DNA of 64,000 bases from an uncultured Shewanella sp. (GTDB lineage Bacteria; Pseudomonadota; Gammaproteobacteria; Enterobacterales; Shewanellaceae), in contig NZ_CANLZC010000003.1 in the NCBI RefSeq assembly GCF_947495455.1, forward strand, positions 61,372 to 125,371. Direction: 5' to 3'. Each line of letters starts with the position of its first letter. Position 1 is the first letter of the stretch. Of the stretch, positions 1 through 9,507 are shown piece by piece. A model generated the notes under the pieces. That model had not been told where the DNA came from. It did not search any database and saw only the letters and a program-made list of their open reading frames with translations. The position numbers were made by a program, and so were the translations under genes.

Positions 1-1251
1 TGGATCTGGGTCAGGATCTGGATCAGGGGTATCACCTCCTGATAGCGAGTACACTAACTCATTTGGCGAGCTTGAAATCGCATCAGAGATTTTATTTTTA
101 CTTGAACGGCTGCTCAGTAAATTCGTCATTGCAGAGGTAGATAAGCTGGGATCTTCATCAAGATACAGTGCGACGACACCAGCTACATGTGGGGCAGCCA
201 TAGAAGTGCCGCTAATCGTATTGGTGGCTGAATTAGAGGAATACCAAGCCGATTTGATACTTGAACCTGGCGCATAAATATCAAGACATGAACCATAGTT
301 TGAGAAACTGGAACGTGCATCACTGCTGGTGGTAGAGCCAACGGTAATCGCATCTGCTGCGCGAGCGGGAGAGTAGTTACAGGCATCACTGTCGTCATTA
401 CCTGCCGCAACGACAAAGCTAATACCTGCCGCAACAGCTTCATTAACGGCATTGTCCAGTGTTGTTGATGCGCCGCCACCTAAACTCATATTAGCAACGG
501 AAGGGCCAGATGCATTATTTTTGACCCAGTCAATGCCGGAAACAACCCCTGATGTTGTGCCTGAACCACTACAACTAAGGACTCTTACCCCGACAATGTC
601 AACATTTTTTGCGACGCCGTAGGTTGAGCCACCAATAGTGCCCGCCACATGTGTACCGTGACCATTACAGTCTGTTGCATCATTATCATTATCGACGAAA
701 TCATATCCGCTGGATGCACGGTTACCGAATTCGTTGTGTGTGTTTAATACACCTGTATCGATAACATAGGCTGTGACGCCTGTGCCATCATAGTCATAGT
801 GGTAGCTGTTGCTGAGGCCGAGATCTCTTTGGTCAACCCTATCAATACCCCATGTTGGATTGGATTGATCGCCCAATGTATTGACTATAGGGTCAATGCT
901 GAGTATTTGATCTTGTTCTATGTATTTTATATCGGGATTACTCTGCATTGCTGCAATTTGTTCTGCATTGGCTTTGACTAATACACCATTAATAGTGTTG
1001 CCAAAGTTTTTAATAACCTTAACATCATAATTATTTTCAATTGTTATTGATTGTTGATTGACAAAAGACGTAATTGAAAGTTCGTCATTGAGGTTTAATA
1101 CACTTGGCGTGTTAAAGACAATAATATAGTTATCTTTAATTGCATTTTGTTGGTCGACTTTTATTAATTGAGCTTGATATTCATTAGCATTAACCGAAGA
1201 GCAGGAAAAGGCAGCTGCAATAGCAAGTGCGAGTAAATGTTTTTTTTGCAT
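1..1251 (-). CDS. Subtilisin-like (S8) secreted serine protease, C-terminus cut by window edge
   Basis: An open frame runs from the ATG at 1251 to base 1 with no stop, so 417 codons are visible and the 3' end lies outside. A signal peptide (MQKKHLLALAIAAAFSCSS, cut near NA-N) is followed by an inhibitor I9-type propeptide at about residues 35-125 and an S8 catalytic domain. The triad is readable: Asp165 in AYVIDTGV, His198 in NGHGTHVAGT and Ser350 in GTSMAAPHVAG. The last visible residues are a Pro-Asp repeat linker (DPDPDP), which usually leads to a C-terminal PKD, P or sorting domain. The family cleaves proteins outside the cell or is kept at the surface. GGAG lies just upstream of the ATG. 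It is divergent from the nuclease gene. The type of C-terminal domain cannot be seen. Confidence 0.93.
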   Translation of the reverse strand, partial: MQKKHLLALAIAAAFSCSSVNANEYQAQLIKVDQQNAIKDNYIIVFNTPSVLNLNDELSITSFVNQQSITIENNYDVKVIKNFGNTINGVLVKANAEQIAAMQSNPDIKYIEQDQILSIDPIVNTLGDQSNPTWGIDRVDQRDLGLSNSYHYDYDGTGVTAYVIDTGVLNTHNEFGNRASSGYDFVDNDNDATDCNGHGTHVAGTIGGSTYGVAKNVDIVGVRVLSCSGSGTTSGVVSGIDWVKNNASGPSVANMSLGGGASTTLDNAVNEAVAAGISFVVAAGNDDSDACNYSPARAADAITVGSTTSSDARSSFSNYGSCLDIYAPGSSIKSAWYSSNSATNTISGTSMAAPHVAGVVALYLDEDPSLSTSAMTNLLSSRSSKNKISDAISSSPNELVYSLSGGDTPDPDPDPDP

Positions 1252-1927
1252 GATGACTCCGTATTAGGTTTAATTTTATAACGGCGTAATCAACATAGAA
1301 CACTTTTATGCTTATCTTCAATATCAATATTTTGTTTGATTCGATTTAGGCAATTTTAATAAAAGTTTAATAAAATTGTTTAATAATAATGGATTGCATA
1401 AGTTTTATGTGAAAATATAAATATCAACAAACAATTTGTTATTTCATATTCCAAAAATAATCTATGTAAAGCAACTAATTGTATTTAATTAGTTATTGCT
1501 AATATTTTGTTTTATATATTTTTTGAAATAAGGGTTATTAGTGTAAGGCAAGATATTTTTTTATAAAAGTGAGGAATAAGATTTGTATACTAGCCATTAA
1601 ATACTATTTATTTATTTTTATAATAAAATGCTTGAGTTTTTTTTGGGAATTATATATGGGCTAGGGCAATGAATATGTGTTTATTATGTCACTTAAAATG
1701 AAAATGTAATGTTATTTATATCGAAAATGTGAGCTAATACACAAATGTTCACATAAAAGATATTGTTCTTGTTTCCATAGCGTATTTTTCTTAAATCGCC
1801 TATAGAAATAAGCTGTAGTGAACAGTAATAAACTAGACTGAAATAAGACTGTCATCATTGCCAGTTATATTCATTGTTGCTTCTGATGAATTTGAAGTCA
1901 TCAATAAAAAATATTTAAGGGAATAAC
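1252..1927. other. Long AT-rich divergent intergenic region
   Basis: This 676-base stretch separates the divergent protease and nuclease genes. It is strongly AT-rich with no convincing ORF or RNA gene. It should hold both promoters, but I could not single out a -35/-10 pair with confidence. Confidence 0.5.
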
Positions 1928-4819
1928 ATGTTCATGAGAGATAGCTGCTTAATATTACTTCTAGGCTGTGCATTGAATTCTGTGTATGCAACAGAACATT
2001 TAATTATATCTGAGTACGTAGAGGGAAGTGGAAATAATAAGGCCTTAGAATTATATAACACGAGCGACTCTTTAATAAACCTAGATGGATATCAAATTGA
2101 TTTTTATTTTAATGGGAACATCCATTCTGGAACCCATATCCTTTTACAGGGAAGCGTTGAGGCTGATGACGTTTTTGTTGTCAGTGATAATGATGCTAGT
2201 GAGGCTATCTTAGCTGTTACTGATATGACTTCATCAATGAGCTTTTTTAATGGGGATGATGCTGTCGTGTTAAGTTACCAAGGGGAGATAGTGGATAGTT
2301 TAGGGCAAGTGGGAAGCGATCCAGGTACTGAATGGGGATCGGGGATCCTTTCAACCAAAGACAACACTTTGAGGCGTAATGATACTCAGCCCATTGCCGA
2401 TATCATAGTAGACGATGAGGTTTTATTGACAAATTGGTTCGGTTTTGAAAAAGATGACATTAGTGACTTAGGCTTTTTTGGAAGTGGTATGCCCACAGAT
2501 CCTGAGCCAACAGAACCTATGGTGTGTGCCGATCCAATGACACGGATTAATGACATACAAGGTGAAAGTTTCGCTAGTGATTATGTGGGCGAGTCAGTGA
2601 TGATAGAAGCCATTGTGGTGAGTAATAATGAATCTGGTTTGAATGGTTTTTTTGTGCAATCACCAGATAGCGAACATGACGATAATCCATTAACTTCAGA
2701 GGGCATGTTTGTTTACACAGCCGATACACCGCTGGGTTTTCAACTCGGTGATAGAGTCCGCCTTAAAGGCATTGTGGAGGAGTCTGCAACATTAACACAA
2801 TTGGCATGGGTGGAACAAAGTCTATTGTGTGCTAGCGAGCAAACATTACCCAGCAGCACCTTAGTGAGCTTACCGATAACTGATGATATTGACTTTGAGT
2901 CATTGGAAGGCATGCGAGTACATTTTTCACAAAATCTCATTGTGAATGAGGTGTATAACTTGGGGCGTTATGGTGAAGTTTTACTGGGAAGTGAGCGCCA
3001 CTTTATTGGTACTCAAGTGGCATCGCCCGGCGAGGAAGCATTAGCTGTTACGGCTCAAAATGCCTTAGATTCAATAATATTAGATGATGGTCTAACAAGT
3101 CAAAATCCTGAACATATACGTTTTCCGTCTCCGGAATTAAGCGCTGAAAATACAGTGAGAGTGGGGGATTTGGTGACGGATTTACATGGCATTATGCATT
3201 ACGGCTTTGGTGCTTATCGTTTATTACCGATAGACGTTGTGAATTTTGTTGCAACGAATCCACGGACTGCTTTTCCTGTATTACCCGAGGAGCGAGATGT
3301 CGTTCTGGCGAGCTTTAACGTGCTGAATTTCTTTAATGGTGATGGATTCGGAGGCGGTTTTCCAACGGCTCGTGGAGCGAATAGTCTGCTTGAATTTGAA
3401 CGCCAGCAGACCAAAATTGTGGCAGCCATGCTAGCCATTGATGCAGATATTTTTGGATTAATGGAAATTGAAAATGATGGATTTGGAACGCAATCTGCGA
3501 TTGCACATTTAGTCGGCGCTTTAAATGCGCAAGTGGGCCTTGAGCGTTATGATTATATTTCTCCAGCGTTATCATATTTGGGAGATGATGAAATTGCTGT
3601 GGGGTTAATATACCGAGTCGATAGTCTTGTACCTTTAGGTGAAGCTCAGGTGTTGTCGAGTGATAACTCTCCCTTAGATGAGATGGGGGCTCCCTTATTT
3701 AATGATGATAAAAACCGTCCAATGCTGACGCAATCATTTGGTCTACTAGATGAGAGAGAAGATATTGTTCACGGTAAACCTTGGATTAGAGATGGGCAAA
3801 TTGTTGCCGCAGAAAACCCCTTATCTGAGTTTGTGGTGGCAGTGAATCATTTTAAGTCTAAAGGTAGCAGTTGTAGCAGTATTGGGGATCCCGATCTTAA
3901 TGATGGACAAGGAAATTGTAATCTTACGCGAACACGTGCTGCTGTGGCTGCATCCCAGTGGTTATCGGCGACTTATGCCGATAAAAAAATATTGCTCATG
4001 GGAGATTTAAATGCTTACGCACAAGAAGATCCCCTTACTGCATTACGCTTATTGGGGTTTCATGAACTTTTTAGTTATTTTGATAAAGAGGGTGCATACA
4101 CTTATGTTTATTCAGGTGGATCGGGACAGTTAGATCATGTGCTGGCCAATGAGGCATTATTGGATAATGTTATTGATGTCACTCAGTGGCATATCAATAC
4201 CGATGAGCCACGGGTATTAGATTATAATCTTGAGTATAAATCAGACACGCAACAAGATGTGTTATATGCGGAAGATGCATATCGATCATCGGATCATGAT
4301 CCTGTCCTTGTTTCTCTGCTATTTGATAGGCCAAATATGGCTCCTATAGCAAGTTTTGAATTTTCCCAAAATCGAGGTTGGGTCAATTTTGTCAGTACAT
4401 CCAGTGATGTCGATGGTGACATAATAAGTTATGAATGGGACTTTGGTGATGGCAATGTCGCCAGTGGTGCTAATGTGTCTCATGAATATAATCAAAATGG
4501 TGAGTATACAGTCACATTAACAGTGACTGATGATGGCGGCCTGATGCATTCCCAGACGCAAATGGTTCAGATCATTTTAGCGCCCGAAGGGCAAGCCCCT
4601 ATCGCTATTATTCAATATCAAGCTTGGTGGTTTATTCATATATTTACGTCTATGAGCGTCGATCTGGATGGAACGATTGAAAGTCAAGTTTGGCATTTTG
4701 ATGACGGTTACCTGTCAACCTTGCCTTGGGTTGTGCGTTTTGGCAATCAAGGCTCCCATGTTGAGCTAGTTGTTGAAGACGATGATGGGCTGAGAGATAC
4801 TGCAGAACTGGATTATTAA
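1928..4819 (+). CDS. ExeM/NucH-type extracellular nuclease with lamin-tail, EEP and PKD domains
   Basis: A 963-residue exported protein. A signal peptide ends near YATEH. A lamin-tail-like domain (LIISEYVEGSGNNKALELYN) covers about 22-160, a Pro/Glu linker lies near 190, and an OB-fold-like region covers about 205-330. The endonuclease/exonuclease/phosphatase domain covers about 455-800, with ASFNVLNFF, LMEIEND (Glu near 510), NHFKSKG (near 640), MGDLNAY (near 691) and SDHDPV (near 788). One clear PKD domain (YEWDFGDG) follows, then a degenerate PKD-like repeat to the C-terminus. Relatives degrade extracellular DNA for phosphate use or biofilm turnover. Many relatives end in a GlyGly-CTERM sorting signal, and none is present here. 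AAGG precedes the ATG by 8 bases. A strong terminator follows at 4830. Confidence 0.9.
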   Translation: MFMRDSCLILLLGCALNSVYATEHLIISEYVEGSGNNKALELYNTSDSLINLDGYQIDFYFNGNIHSGTHILLQGSVEADDVFVVSDNDASEAILAVTDMTSSMSFFNGDDAVVLSYQGEIVDSLGQVGSDPGTEWGSGILSTKDNTLRRNDTQPIADIIVDDEVLLTNWFGFEKDDISDLGFFGSGMPTDPEPTEPMVCADPMTRINDIQGESFASDYVGESVMIEAIVVSNNESGLNGFFVQSPDSEHDDNPLTSEGMFVYTADTPLGFQLGDRVRLKGIVEESATLTQLAWVEQSLLCASEQTLPSSTLVSLPITDDIDFESLEGMRVHFSQNLIVNEVYNLGRYGEVLLGSERHFIGTQVASPGEEALAVTAQNALDSIILDDGLTSQNPEHIRFPSPELSAENTVRVGDLVTDLHGIMHYGFGAYRLLPIDVVNFVATNPRTAFPVLPEERDVVLASFNVLNFFNGDGFGGGFPTARGANSLLEFERQQTKIVAAMLAIDADIFGLMEIENDGFGTQSAIAHLVGALNAQVGLERYDYISPALSYLGDDEIAVGLIYRVDSLVPLGEAQVLSSDNSPLDEMGAPLFNDDKNRPMLTQSFGLLDEREDIVHGKPWIRDGQIVAAENPLSEFVVAVNHFKSKGSSCSSIGDPDLNDGQGNCNLTRTRAAVAASQWLSATYADKKILLMGDLNAYAQEDPLTALRLLGFHELFSYFDKEGAYTYVYSGGSGQLDHVLANEALLDNVIDVTQWHINTDEPRVLDYNLEYKSDTQQDVLYAEDAYRSSDHDPVLVSLLFDRPNMAPIASFEFSQNRGWVNFVSTSSDVDGDIISYEWDFGDGNVASGANVSHEYNQNGEYTVTLTVTDDGGLMHSQTQMVQIILAPEGQAPIAIIQYQAWWFIHIFTSMSVDLDGTIESQVWHFDDGYLSTLPWVVRFGNQGSHVELVVEDDDGLRDTAELDY

Positions 4820-4829
4820 TGCGTTAACA

Positions 4830-4875
4830 TGCTGTTGTGTACAGAGTTACAGCTATTGTACACAACGGCATTTTT
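4830..4875 (+). terminator. Rho-independent terminator after the nuclease gene
   Basis: A 14-base stem (left arm 4830-4843, right arm 4857-4870, one G-T wobble, core GTTGTGTACA/TGTACACAAC) has a 13-base loop and is followed directly by TTTTT. Confidence 0.85.
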
Positions 4876-4985
4876 ACTTTCTAGACATACTCTTTGCATA
4901 TTGCCTGCATTTTTTCTTTAATCTTCTATAGTCAATAAATAATGCAATTATTTTTGTTGTTGGCAAAGCACAGGGAGATAGAAGA

Positions 4986-7205
4986 ATGGCAAGGATAAAA
5001 TTATTTGGTTTTGCCAGACATTTATGTGTTTGTTTCATCTTTGTTCTCACCGGTTGTTTGTTTGACTCAGGTGATGACGACGCACCAAGCAGCTTAAGTG
5101 CATCCATTACTAATGCTGAGCTAGTATCAGGTAATAGTACTTTAGTGGTGATTTCAGCGAGTGAAACAACAGATTCAAATCGAACCATTACGCTAGATGA
5201 CCTTTATAGTTTGCTGACGTTTGAAACGAGCTCATGCACTATCCCTAAAGGCAGTAAATATTGCTCTTTGGAAGTGATTGCTCAAAGTGTGAGCCGAGCG
5301 CAAGCTGGAGTGTTGAGTTTTACTGCGAGTAATCATGTTGCATTAGATAATGTGGCGTTTACTGTGATGCCATCGAATACGCGCGAATCTTTTATGATGC
5401 TTTATTGGTTGAATAATGGTGGCGACAATAATAATAACTCCACTGAAGCTGAAGCGACAGCATCGACAGATCGTTATTGTGGAGGTGATGATGAAACGGG
5501 GTATTTCATTCCTCAACCTTCTTATAATATGCCGGGTATTCAGCTGAGAACTGAAACTGATGCCGATGGTAATAGTATTGAATACGGATATGCTGCATGT
5601 AATGCCGGCGAAGAAACCATTGCTAATAATGGTTATAACAATAATGCCCATTTTGACAATCTCATTGATAGTGTTGATGCCGTGGGCTATGCCTTTTTAC
5701 TTCCTTATATCGATGGTAGTGCCCAGTTTGATGATGGGGGAACGGATCTACAATATGATGATTTTGAGGTTGGTGGTTTATGTAACCAAGATACCGAAGG
5801 GTATGAAGTGTGTTTTAATGGTGCTAGCGTGTGGAATAAAGGGGATGCAAATTGTGATGAAGAAGTTTGTTATGGCTCATTTGATGCTTTTTTGAATGTA
5901 CAAAACAGTACTGGAGATTTAGAACATTGGATTTCGGTAGGGGGTTGGACTTATCGAGACTATATGGATTATTTAGTGGCGGGAAAAAACGGTACGAGTG
6001 TGAGCCCATATGATGACAACTCGTTTGCACAAAACTTTATCAAGGTACTTAAAAATCTGAAAGCGAGAGGTATAGAAGGCATCGATTTTGACATTGAATT
6101 TAGTTCAGCCACTTATGATTGGAGCGAGAGTTTACTGTTTCAGGCATTAGCTCAGTCGACAGATAATCAAGGTTATAGCAATAGTAATGGTATCGGACTC
6201 ATCGATACCATTATTTCTAAAACCGGTCTGAAAGTCTCTGTGACGATCCAAGCCTCACCGGATATGATTAAGGGATTACTGGGTAATGATGATACTGGTG
6301 GATCATCGTCTTTTAACTATCTTTATTCTTGGTTTTCTCAAGGTTTGAGTCATTTAACCTTTCTGACCTATGATAATCATGGTGTGTTTGATTACAACGG
6401 TAGTGGCGATGCTTATACGGGATTTTTAAGTAATTTGTTTCCTCAGCCGGATACTGGTCTCACGAATCCATACTCTGTGTATACCGATCCCATTGATGGA
6501 AATAGTTATGATTTATCCGTGAATGCTGTGACTCAGTACCTCAATGGGCATGATGGTGACGCGCCCAACTGGAATCGATTAAAAACCCAATGGCTGGCAT
6601 TGGTGAACATTGGTATACCGGCATATGGTCGTGCCATGAGTCAAATAGGCGATGTAACAGCATCCACTCGGGTTACTAACGGTGGGCTATTTAATCTGAT
6701 CAATAATGCAACGGCTTTACCTGGCGATCAAGATCAACAAACCTGTGAAGCAGACTTAAGTGGCTCTGATGTGTGTAATAGTATGTATTCTTATAATTAT
6801 TTCATGAGTAACTTAGCTTCAACTTGGGCGGAAATGGATTGGAACTATTATGATGACATCGCCGATGAGACTTTTTATATTGCTTCAACGGCTTATTATG
6901 AAGAGAGTTTTATACCAAGTACGTCGATTAATACCTTTAGCACTAACGCCACTGGAGACGACATTGGCGCCTTGGATGTGAGCAGTTACTGGAGTGATAC
7001 CAGTCTTAGCTTTGAATATAACTTTATTGCTTATATTTCTGCAAATACCGCTAAATCCTATGGTGCTTATGCATCCAATAGAGGCTTAGGTGGTGCCATT
7101 GTATGGTTGATGAGTGCTGAAGTTGAATATACTGACGAAAATGGCGCTACCAATGAAGATTCGCTTATTTACAATTTTCAAGTCGGCTTTACTGAGGGGT
7201 TATAA
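4986..7205 (+). CDS. GH18 chitinase-like lipoprotein
   Basis: A 739-residue exported protein. The N-terminus has a lipobox (LTGC, Cys24), so it should be a lipid-anchored surface or periplasmic protein. About 120 residues of N-terminal beta-rich sequence and an Asn/Glu-rich linker precede the glycoside hydrolase 18 barrel. Barrel motifs are the strand-3 segment HWISVGGWTYRDYM, the catalytic strand-4 segment GIEGIDFDIEF near residues 362-372, LTYDNHG near 465 and the late barrel segment GGAIVWLMSAE near 700. The usual DxxDxDxE motif reads ExxDxDxE, keeping the two inner Asp and the catalytic Glu. The family hydrolyses chitin or related GlcNAc polymers. It sits after the nuclease gene but behind that gene's terminator, so it is probably transcribed separately. 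Substrate is not determinable here. Confidence 0.85.
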   Translation: MARIKLFGFARHLCVCFIFVLTGCLFDSGDDDAPSSLSASITNAELVSGNSTLVVISASETTDSNRTITLDDLYSLLTFETSSCTIPKGSKYCSLEVIAQSVSRAQAGVLSFTASNHVALDNVAFTVMPSNTRESFMMLYWLNNGGDNNNNSTEAEATASTDRYCGGDDETGYFIPQPSYNMPGIQLRTETDADGNSIEYGYAACNAGEETIANNGYNNNAHFDNLIDSVDAVGYAFLLPYIDGSAQFDDGGTDLQYDDFEVGGLCNQDTEGYEVCFNGASVWNKGDANCDEEVCYGSFDAFLNVQNSTGDLEHWISVGGWTYRDYMDYLVAGKNGTSVSPYDDNSFAQNFIKVLKNLKARGIEGIDFDIEFSSATYDWSESLLFQALAQSTDNQGYSNSNGIGLIDTIISKTGLKVSVTIQASPDMIKGLLGNDDTGGSSSFNYLYSWFSQGLSHLTFLTYDNHGVFDYNGSGDAYTGFLSNLFPQPDTGLTNPYSVYTDPIDGNSYDLSVNAVTQYLNGHDGDAPNWNRLKTQWLALVNIGIPAYGRAMSQIGDVTASTRVTNGGLFNLINNATALPGDQDQQTCEADLSGSDVCNSMYSYNYFMSNLASTWAEMDWNYYDDIADETFYIASTAYYEESFIPSTSINTFSTNATGDDIGALDVSSYWSDTSLSFEYNFIAYISANTAKSYGAYASNRGLGGAIVWLMSAEVEYTDENGATNEDSLIYNFQVGFTEGL

Positions 7206-7374
7206 TTTTTTCCACAGTGTACTGTTTTTCAACGCTTCATGATCCAGTACTCAGCTATATTGATATGATTGCTGTGGGAGTTCACATTGAAAATAAGGCG
7301 TTTCAATGGCGATAAGGGGCATATAGCTAAATTAATATAACACAGTGAAAGTTTAAGAGATAAGGTAAGATTCA

Positions 7375-7878
7375 ATGAAGCTAAAAAGTAGGCCAGATAG
7401 AGGGGGGCGTATCTGCTTGTTAATGTTGCTAAATTTAGTCATTTTTTTGGGGGGAGTGCTAGGTTTAGCGCAAGCTCAAGTGACAGACAACAGCGTAACG
7501 GAGAGTATGCCTGTTACTGAATGCGGATCCCCTCATTCACTTAATCAGGCCAAGATTGTGTTTGTGACAGATCCAAACTATGCGCCTGATGATCCCTTTG
7601 CTGATAGACTGATTGAAATGGATTTTTCAAAAAATAGTTATGTGTTTGTTGAGTTAGAGAAAAACCGTTCATTTATAGGCGCTTATAAATATCGAAAGTT
7701 GGCACAAAATGTGGGCTATCTAGAAGGAAGAGATGCGATTGGCTCGTACATCTTACGTTATTCTATTACTTTGGTCTGTAAAAATGCATTAGAAGGACGC
7801 TATATTTTCAGTCAGGAAAAGGAAGGGGCTGTATTTGATATAAACCAAAATATGGGGCGTTATTATATCTATCCATAA
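7375..7878 (+). CDS. Small exported protein of unknown function
   Basis: A 167-residue protein I do not recognise. A long signal peptide has a basic n-region (KLKSRPDRGGR), a hydrophobic stretch LLMLLNLVIFLGGVLGL and a likely cleavage after AQA. The mature part is about 130 residues with two cysteines (in TECGSP and LVCKN) that could form one disulfide, and many aromatic and basic residues in beta-like runs. AAGGTAAG lies upstream of the ATG. It follows the chitinase-like gene after 170 bases and is probably separate. The window gives no hint of function beyond belonging to a run of exported proteins. Confidence 0.6.
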   Translation: MKLKSRPDRGGRICLLMLLNLVIFLGGVLGLAQAQVTDNSVTESMPVTECGSPHSLNQAKIVFVTDPNYAPDDPFADRLIEMDFSKNSYVFVELEKNRSFIGAYKYRKLAQNVGYLEGRDAIGSYILRYSITLVCKNALEGRYIFSQEKEGAVFDINQNMGRYYIYP

Positions 7879-8624
7879 TACCATTATTTTATTCTCTTTT
7901 TTATGAGTATTTTGTTGATAAATATGAATAATAATAATCTTTTTTATTGTAGAAACTAGGAAGTATCTTTTTGCTTGTTAATCGTATAAGTCGTAAGGGG
8001 AGTCGATAGCATGTGTAAACTTAATATATTAAGTTTGAGCATTATTGAATATTACAATTGAAAATATACATTGTTTAAATAAATGTATATTTTGTTTTTT
8101 ATTTTGGTTTGTTGATGCGGAATTTGTTTGTGTCGTTGCGATAAGTATATTTTAATATTTAAATTTAAAACAAACTGAGTGAATATTATTTCCTTTATTT
8201 GGATGAATTGGCCAATGGGAAATAAAAAAAGAGATGTTGATATTTTTATTTTGATTGTTGTTTGAGATTGCCTTATATTAGCCCGTGGAAAAAATAAGGC
8301 TGTAACATAATGATGTCTATAAATACTCATTTTAATGTTTTTTTGAGCATTTATAGATAATCCGTTTTTTAGTTTTATTGATTTTAACGCGATTGAGAAT
8401 AACATCTAACTTATTATTTTTGATGTTTTTTTGATTTTTGTTTAGGGTGATGGTTTATATGTTTAAACTATTTTTTTCTTTTTTGTTAATTTTATTAAGG
8501 AAGATGTTTAAATAATTTTAAAAATAAAATTGATGTAATATATGACATACTCACATGCGGTGTAAGAATGACTTTATGCTGATTGAGTGTGCGTACTCTT
8601 AAAACATTTTAATCGAGTTGTAAC
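7879..8624. other. Very AT-rich spacer upstream of the cyo operon
   Basis: These 746 bases of very AT-rich DNA contain long T and A tracts and no credible gene. A 117-codon minus-strand frame at 8052-8405 is Lys/Ile-rich low-complexity sequence without a ribosome site and was rejected. The cyo promoter should lie near the right end, but I could not identify it with confidence. Confidence 0.5.
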
Positions 8625-9506
8625 ATGAATATATGTAAAAAATATATTTTCTGGTTATTAGTACCATTCACTTTATTACTCAGTGGTTGTGAAATGGGTG
8701 CGCTTGATCCTAAAGGTCAAGTGGGTGCCGATGAAAAATCATTGATTATCACTGCATTACTATTAATGCTAATTGTAGTGATCCCAGTACTTGTGATGAC
8801 ATTTGTATTTGCATGGAAGTATCGTGAGTCAAATACTAAGGCAACGTATTTGCCTGATTGGTGTCACTCCACAAAAATTGAGCTGTGGGTCTGGGGTGTG
8901 CCTTTGGTCATTATTGCTGTATTAGCAGCGATAACTTGGACAACGACACATGAATTGGATCCTTATAAGCCATTAGATAGTGATGTCAAGCCGATAACGA
9001 TTGAAGTGGTTGCTTTAGATTGGAAATGGCTATTTATTTATCCTGAGCAGCATTTTGCAACGGTAAATCACATTGAATTTCCTGCTAATGTACCCGTTAA
9101 TTTCAAAATTACCTCAGATGCACCGATGAATTCTTTCTTCATTCCTCAGCTAGGTGGTCAAATTTACGCTATGACAGGTATGACAACGAAGTTGCACTTG
9201 ATTGCGAATGAAGAAGGTACCTACAGAGGAATGTCGGCCAATATCAGTGGTGAAGGTTTCTCTGATATGACGTTCACTGCGACAGCCACCAGTGTTGATG
9301 GTTTTAATGCTTGGGTGAATGAAGTGAAACAGTCTCAACATACCTTGGATAAGGCCACTTATAACGTTTTACGGCAAAAGAGTATCGCTCATCCTGTTGA
9401 ATATTTTTCAACGGTAGAGCCAAACATGTTTCAGCAAATTGTCGACAAGTACATGATGCCGGGCATGCAAGATGCGGATCGTAACTTTATTTTAAGGCAG
9501 GAATAA
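8625..9506 (+). CDS. cyoA: Cytochrome bo3 ubiquinol oxidase subunit II
   Basis: A 293-residue protein. A lipoprotein signal with lipobox LLSGC (Cys22) is followed by two transmembrane helices (about 42-64 and 86-108) and a periplasmic cupredoxin-like domain with [15 protein letters not shown] and [16 protein letters not shown]. As expected for a quinol oxidase, the copper-A cysteine and histidine ligands of cytochrome c oxidases are absent. It is the first gene of cyoABCDE, and cyoB starts two bases after its stop. CyoA is the second subunit of the proton-pumping terminal oxidase that oxidises ubiquinol and reduces oxygen to water at the inner membrane. Length is close to the E. coli protein. 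Confidence 0.97.
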   Translation: MNICKKYIFWLLVPFTLLLSGCEMGALDPKGQVGADEKSLIITALLLMLIVVIPVLVMTFVFAWKYRESNTKATYLPDWCHSTKIELWVWGVPLVIIAVLAAITWTTTHELDPYKPLDSDVKPITIEVVALDWKWLFIYPEQHFATVNHIEFPANVPVNFKITSDAPMNSFFIPQLGGQIYAMTGMTTKLHLIANEEGTYRGMSANISGEGFSDMTFTATATSVDGFNAWVNEVKQSQHTLDKATYNVLRQKSIAHPVEYFSTVEPNMFQQIVDKYMMPGMQDADRNFILRQE

Positions 9507-9507
9507 G

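Noticed and set aside
8052..8405. 117-codon minus-strand frame upstream of cyoA
   Set aside because: Lys/Ile/Asn-rich low-complexity translation in very AT-rich DNA, no ribosome site, no family resemblance.
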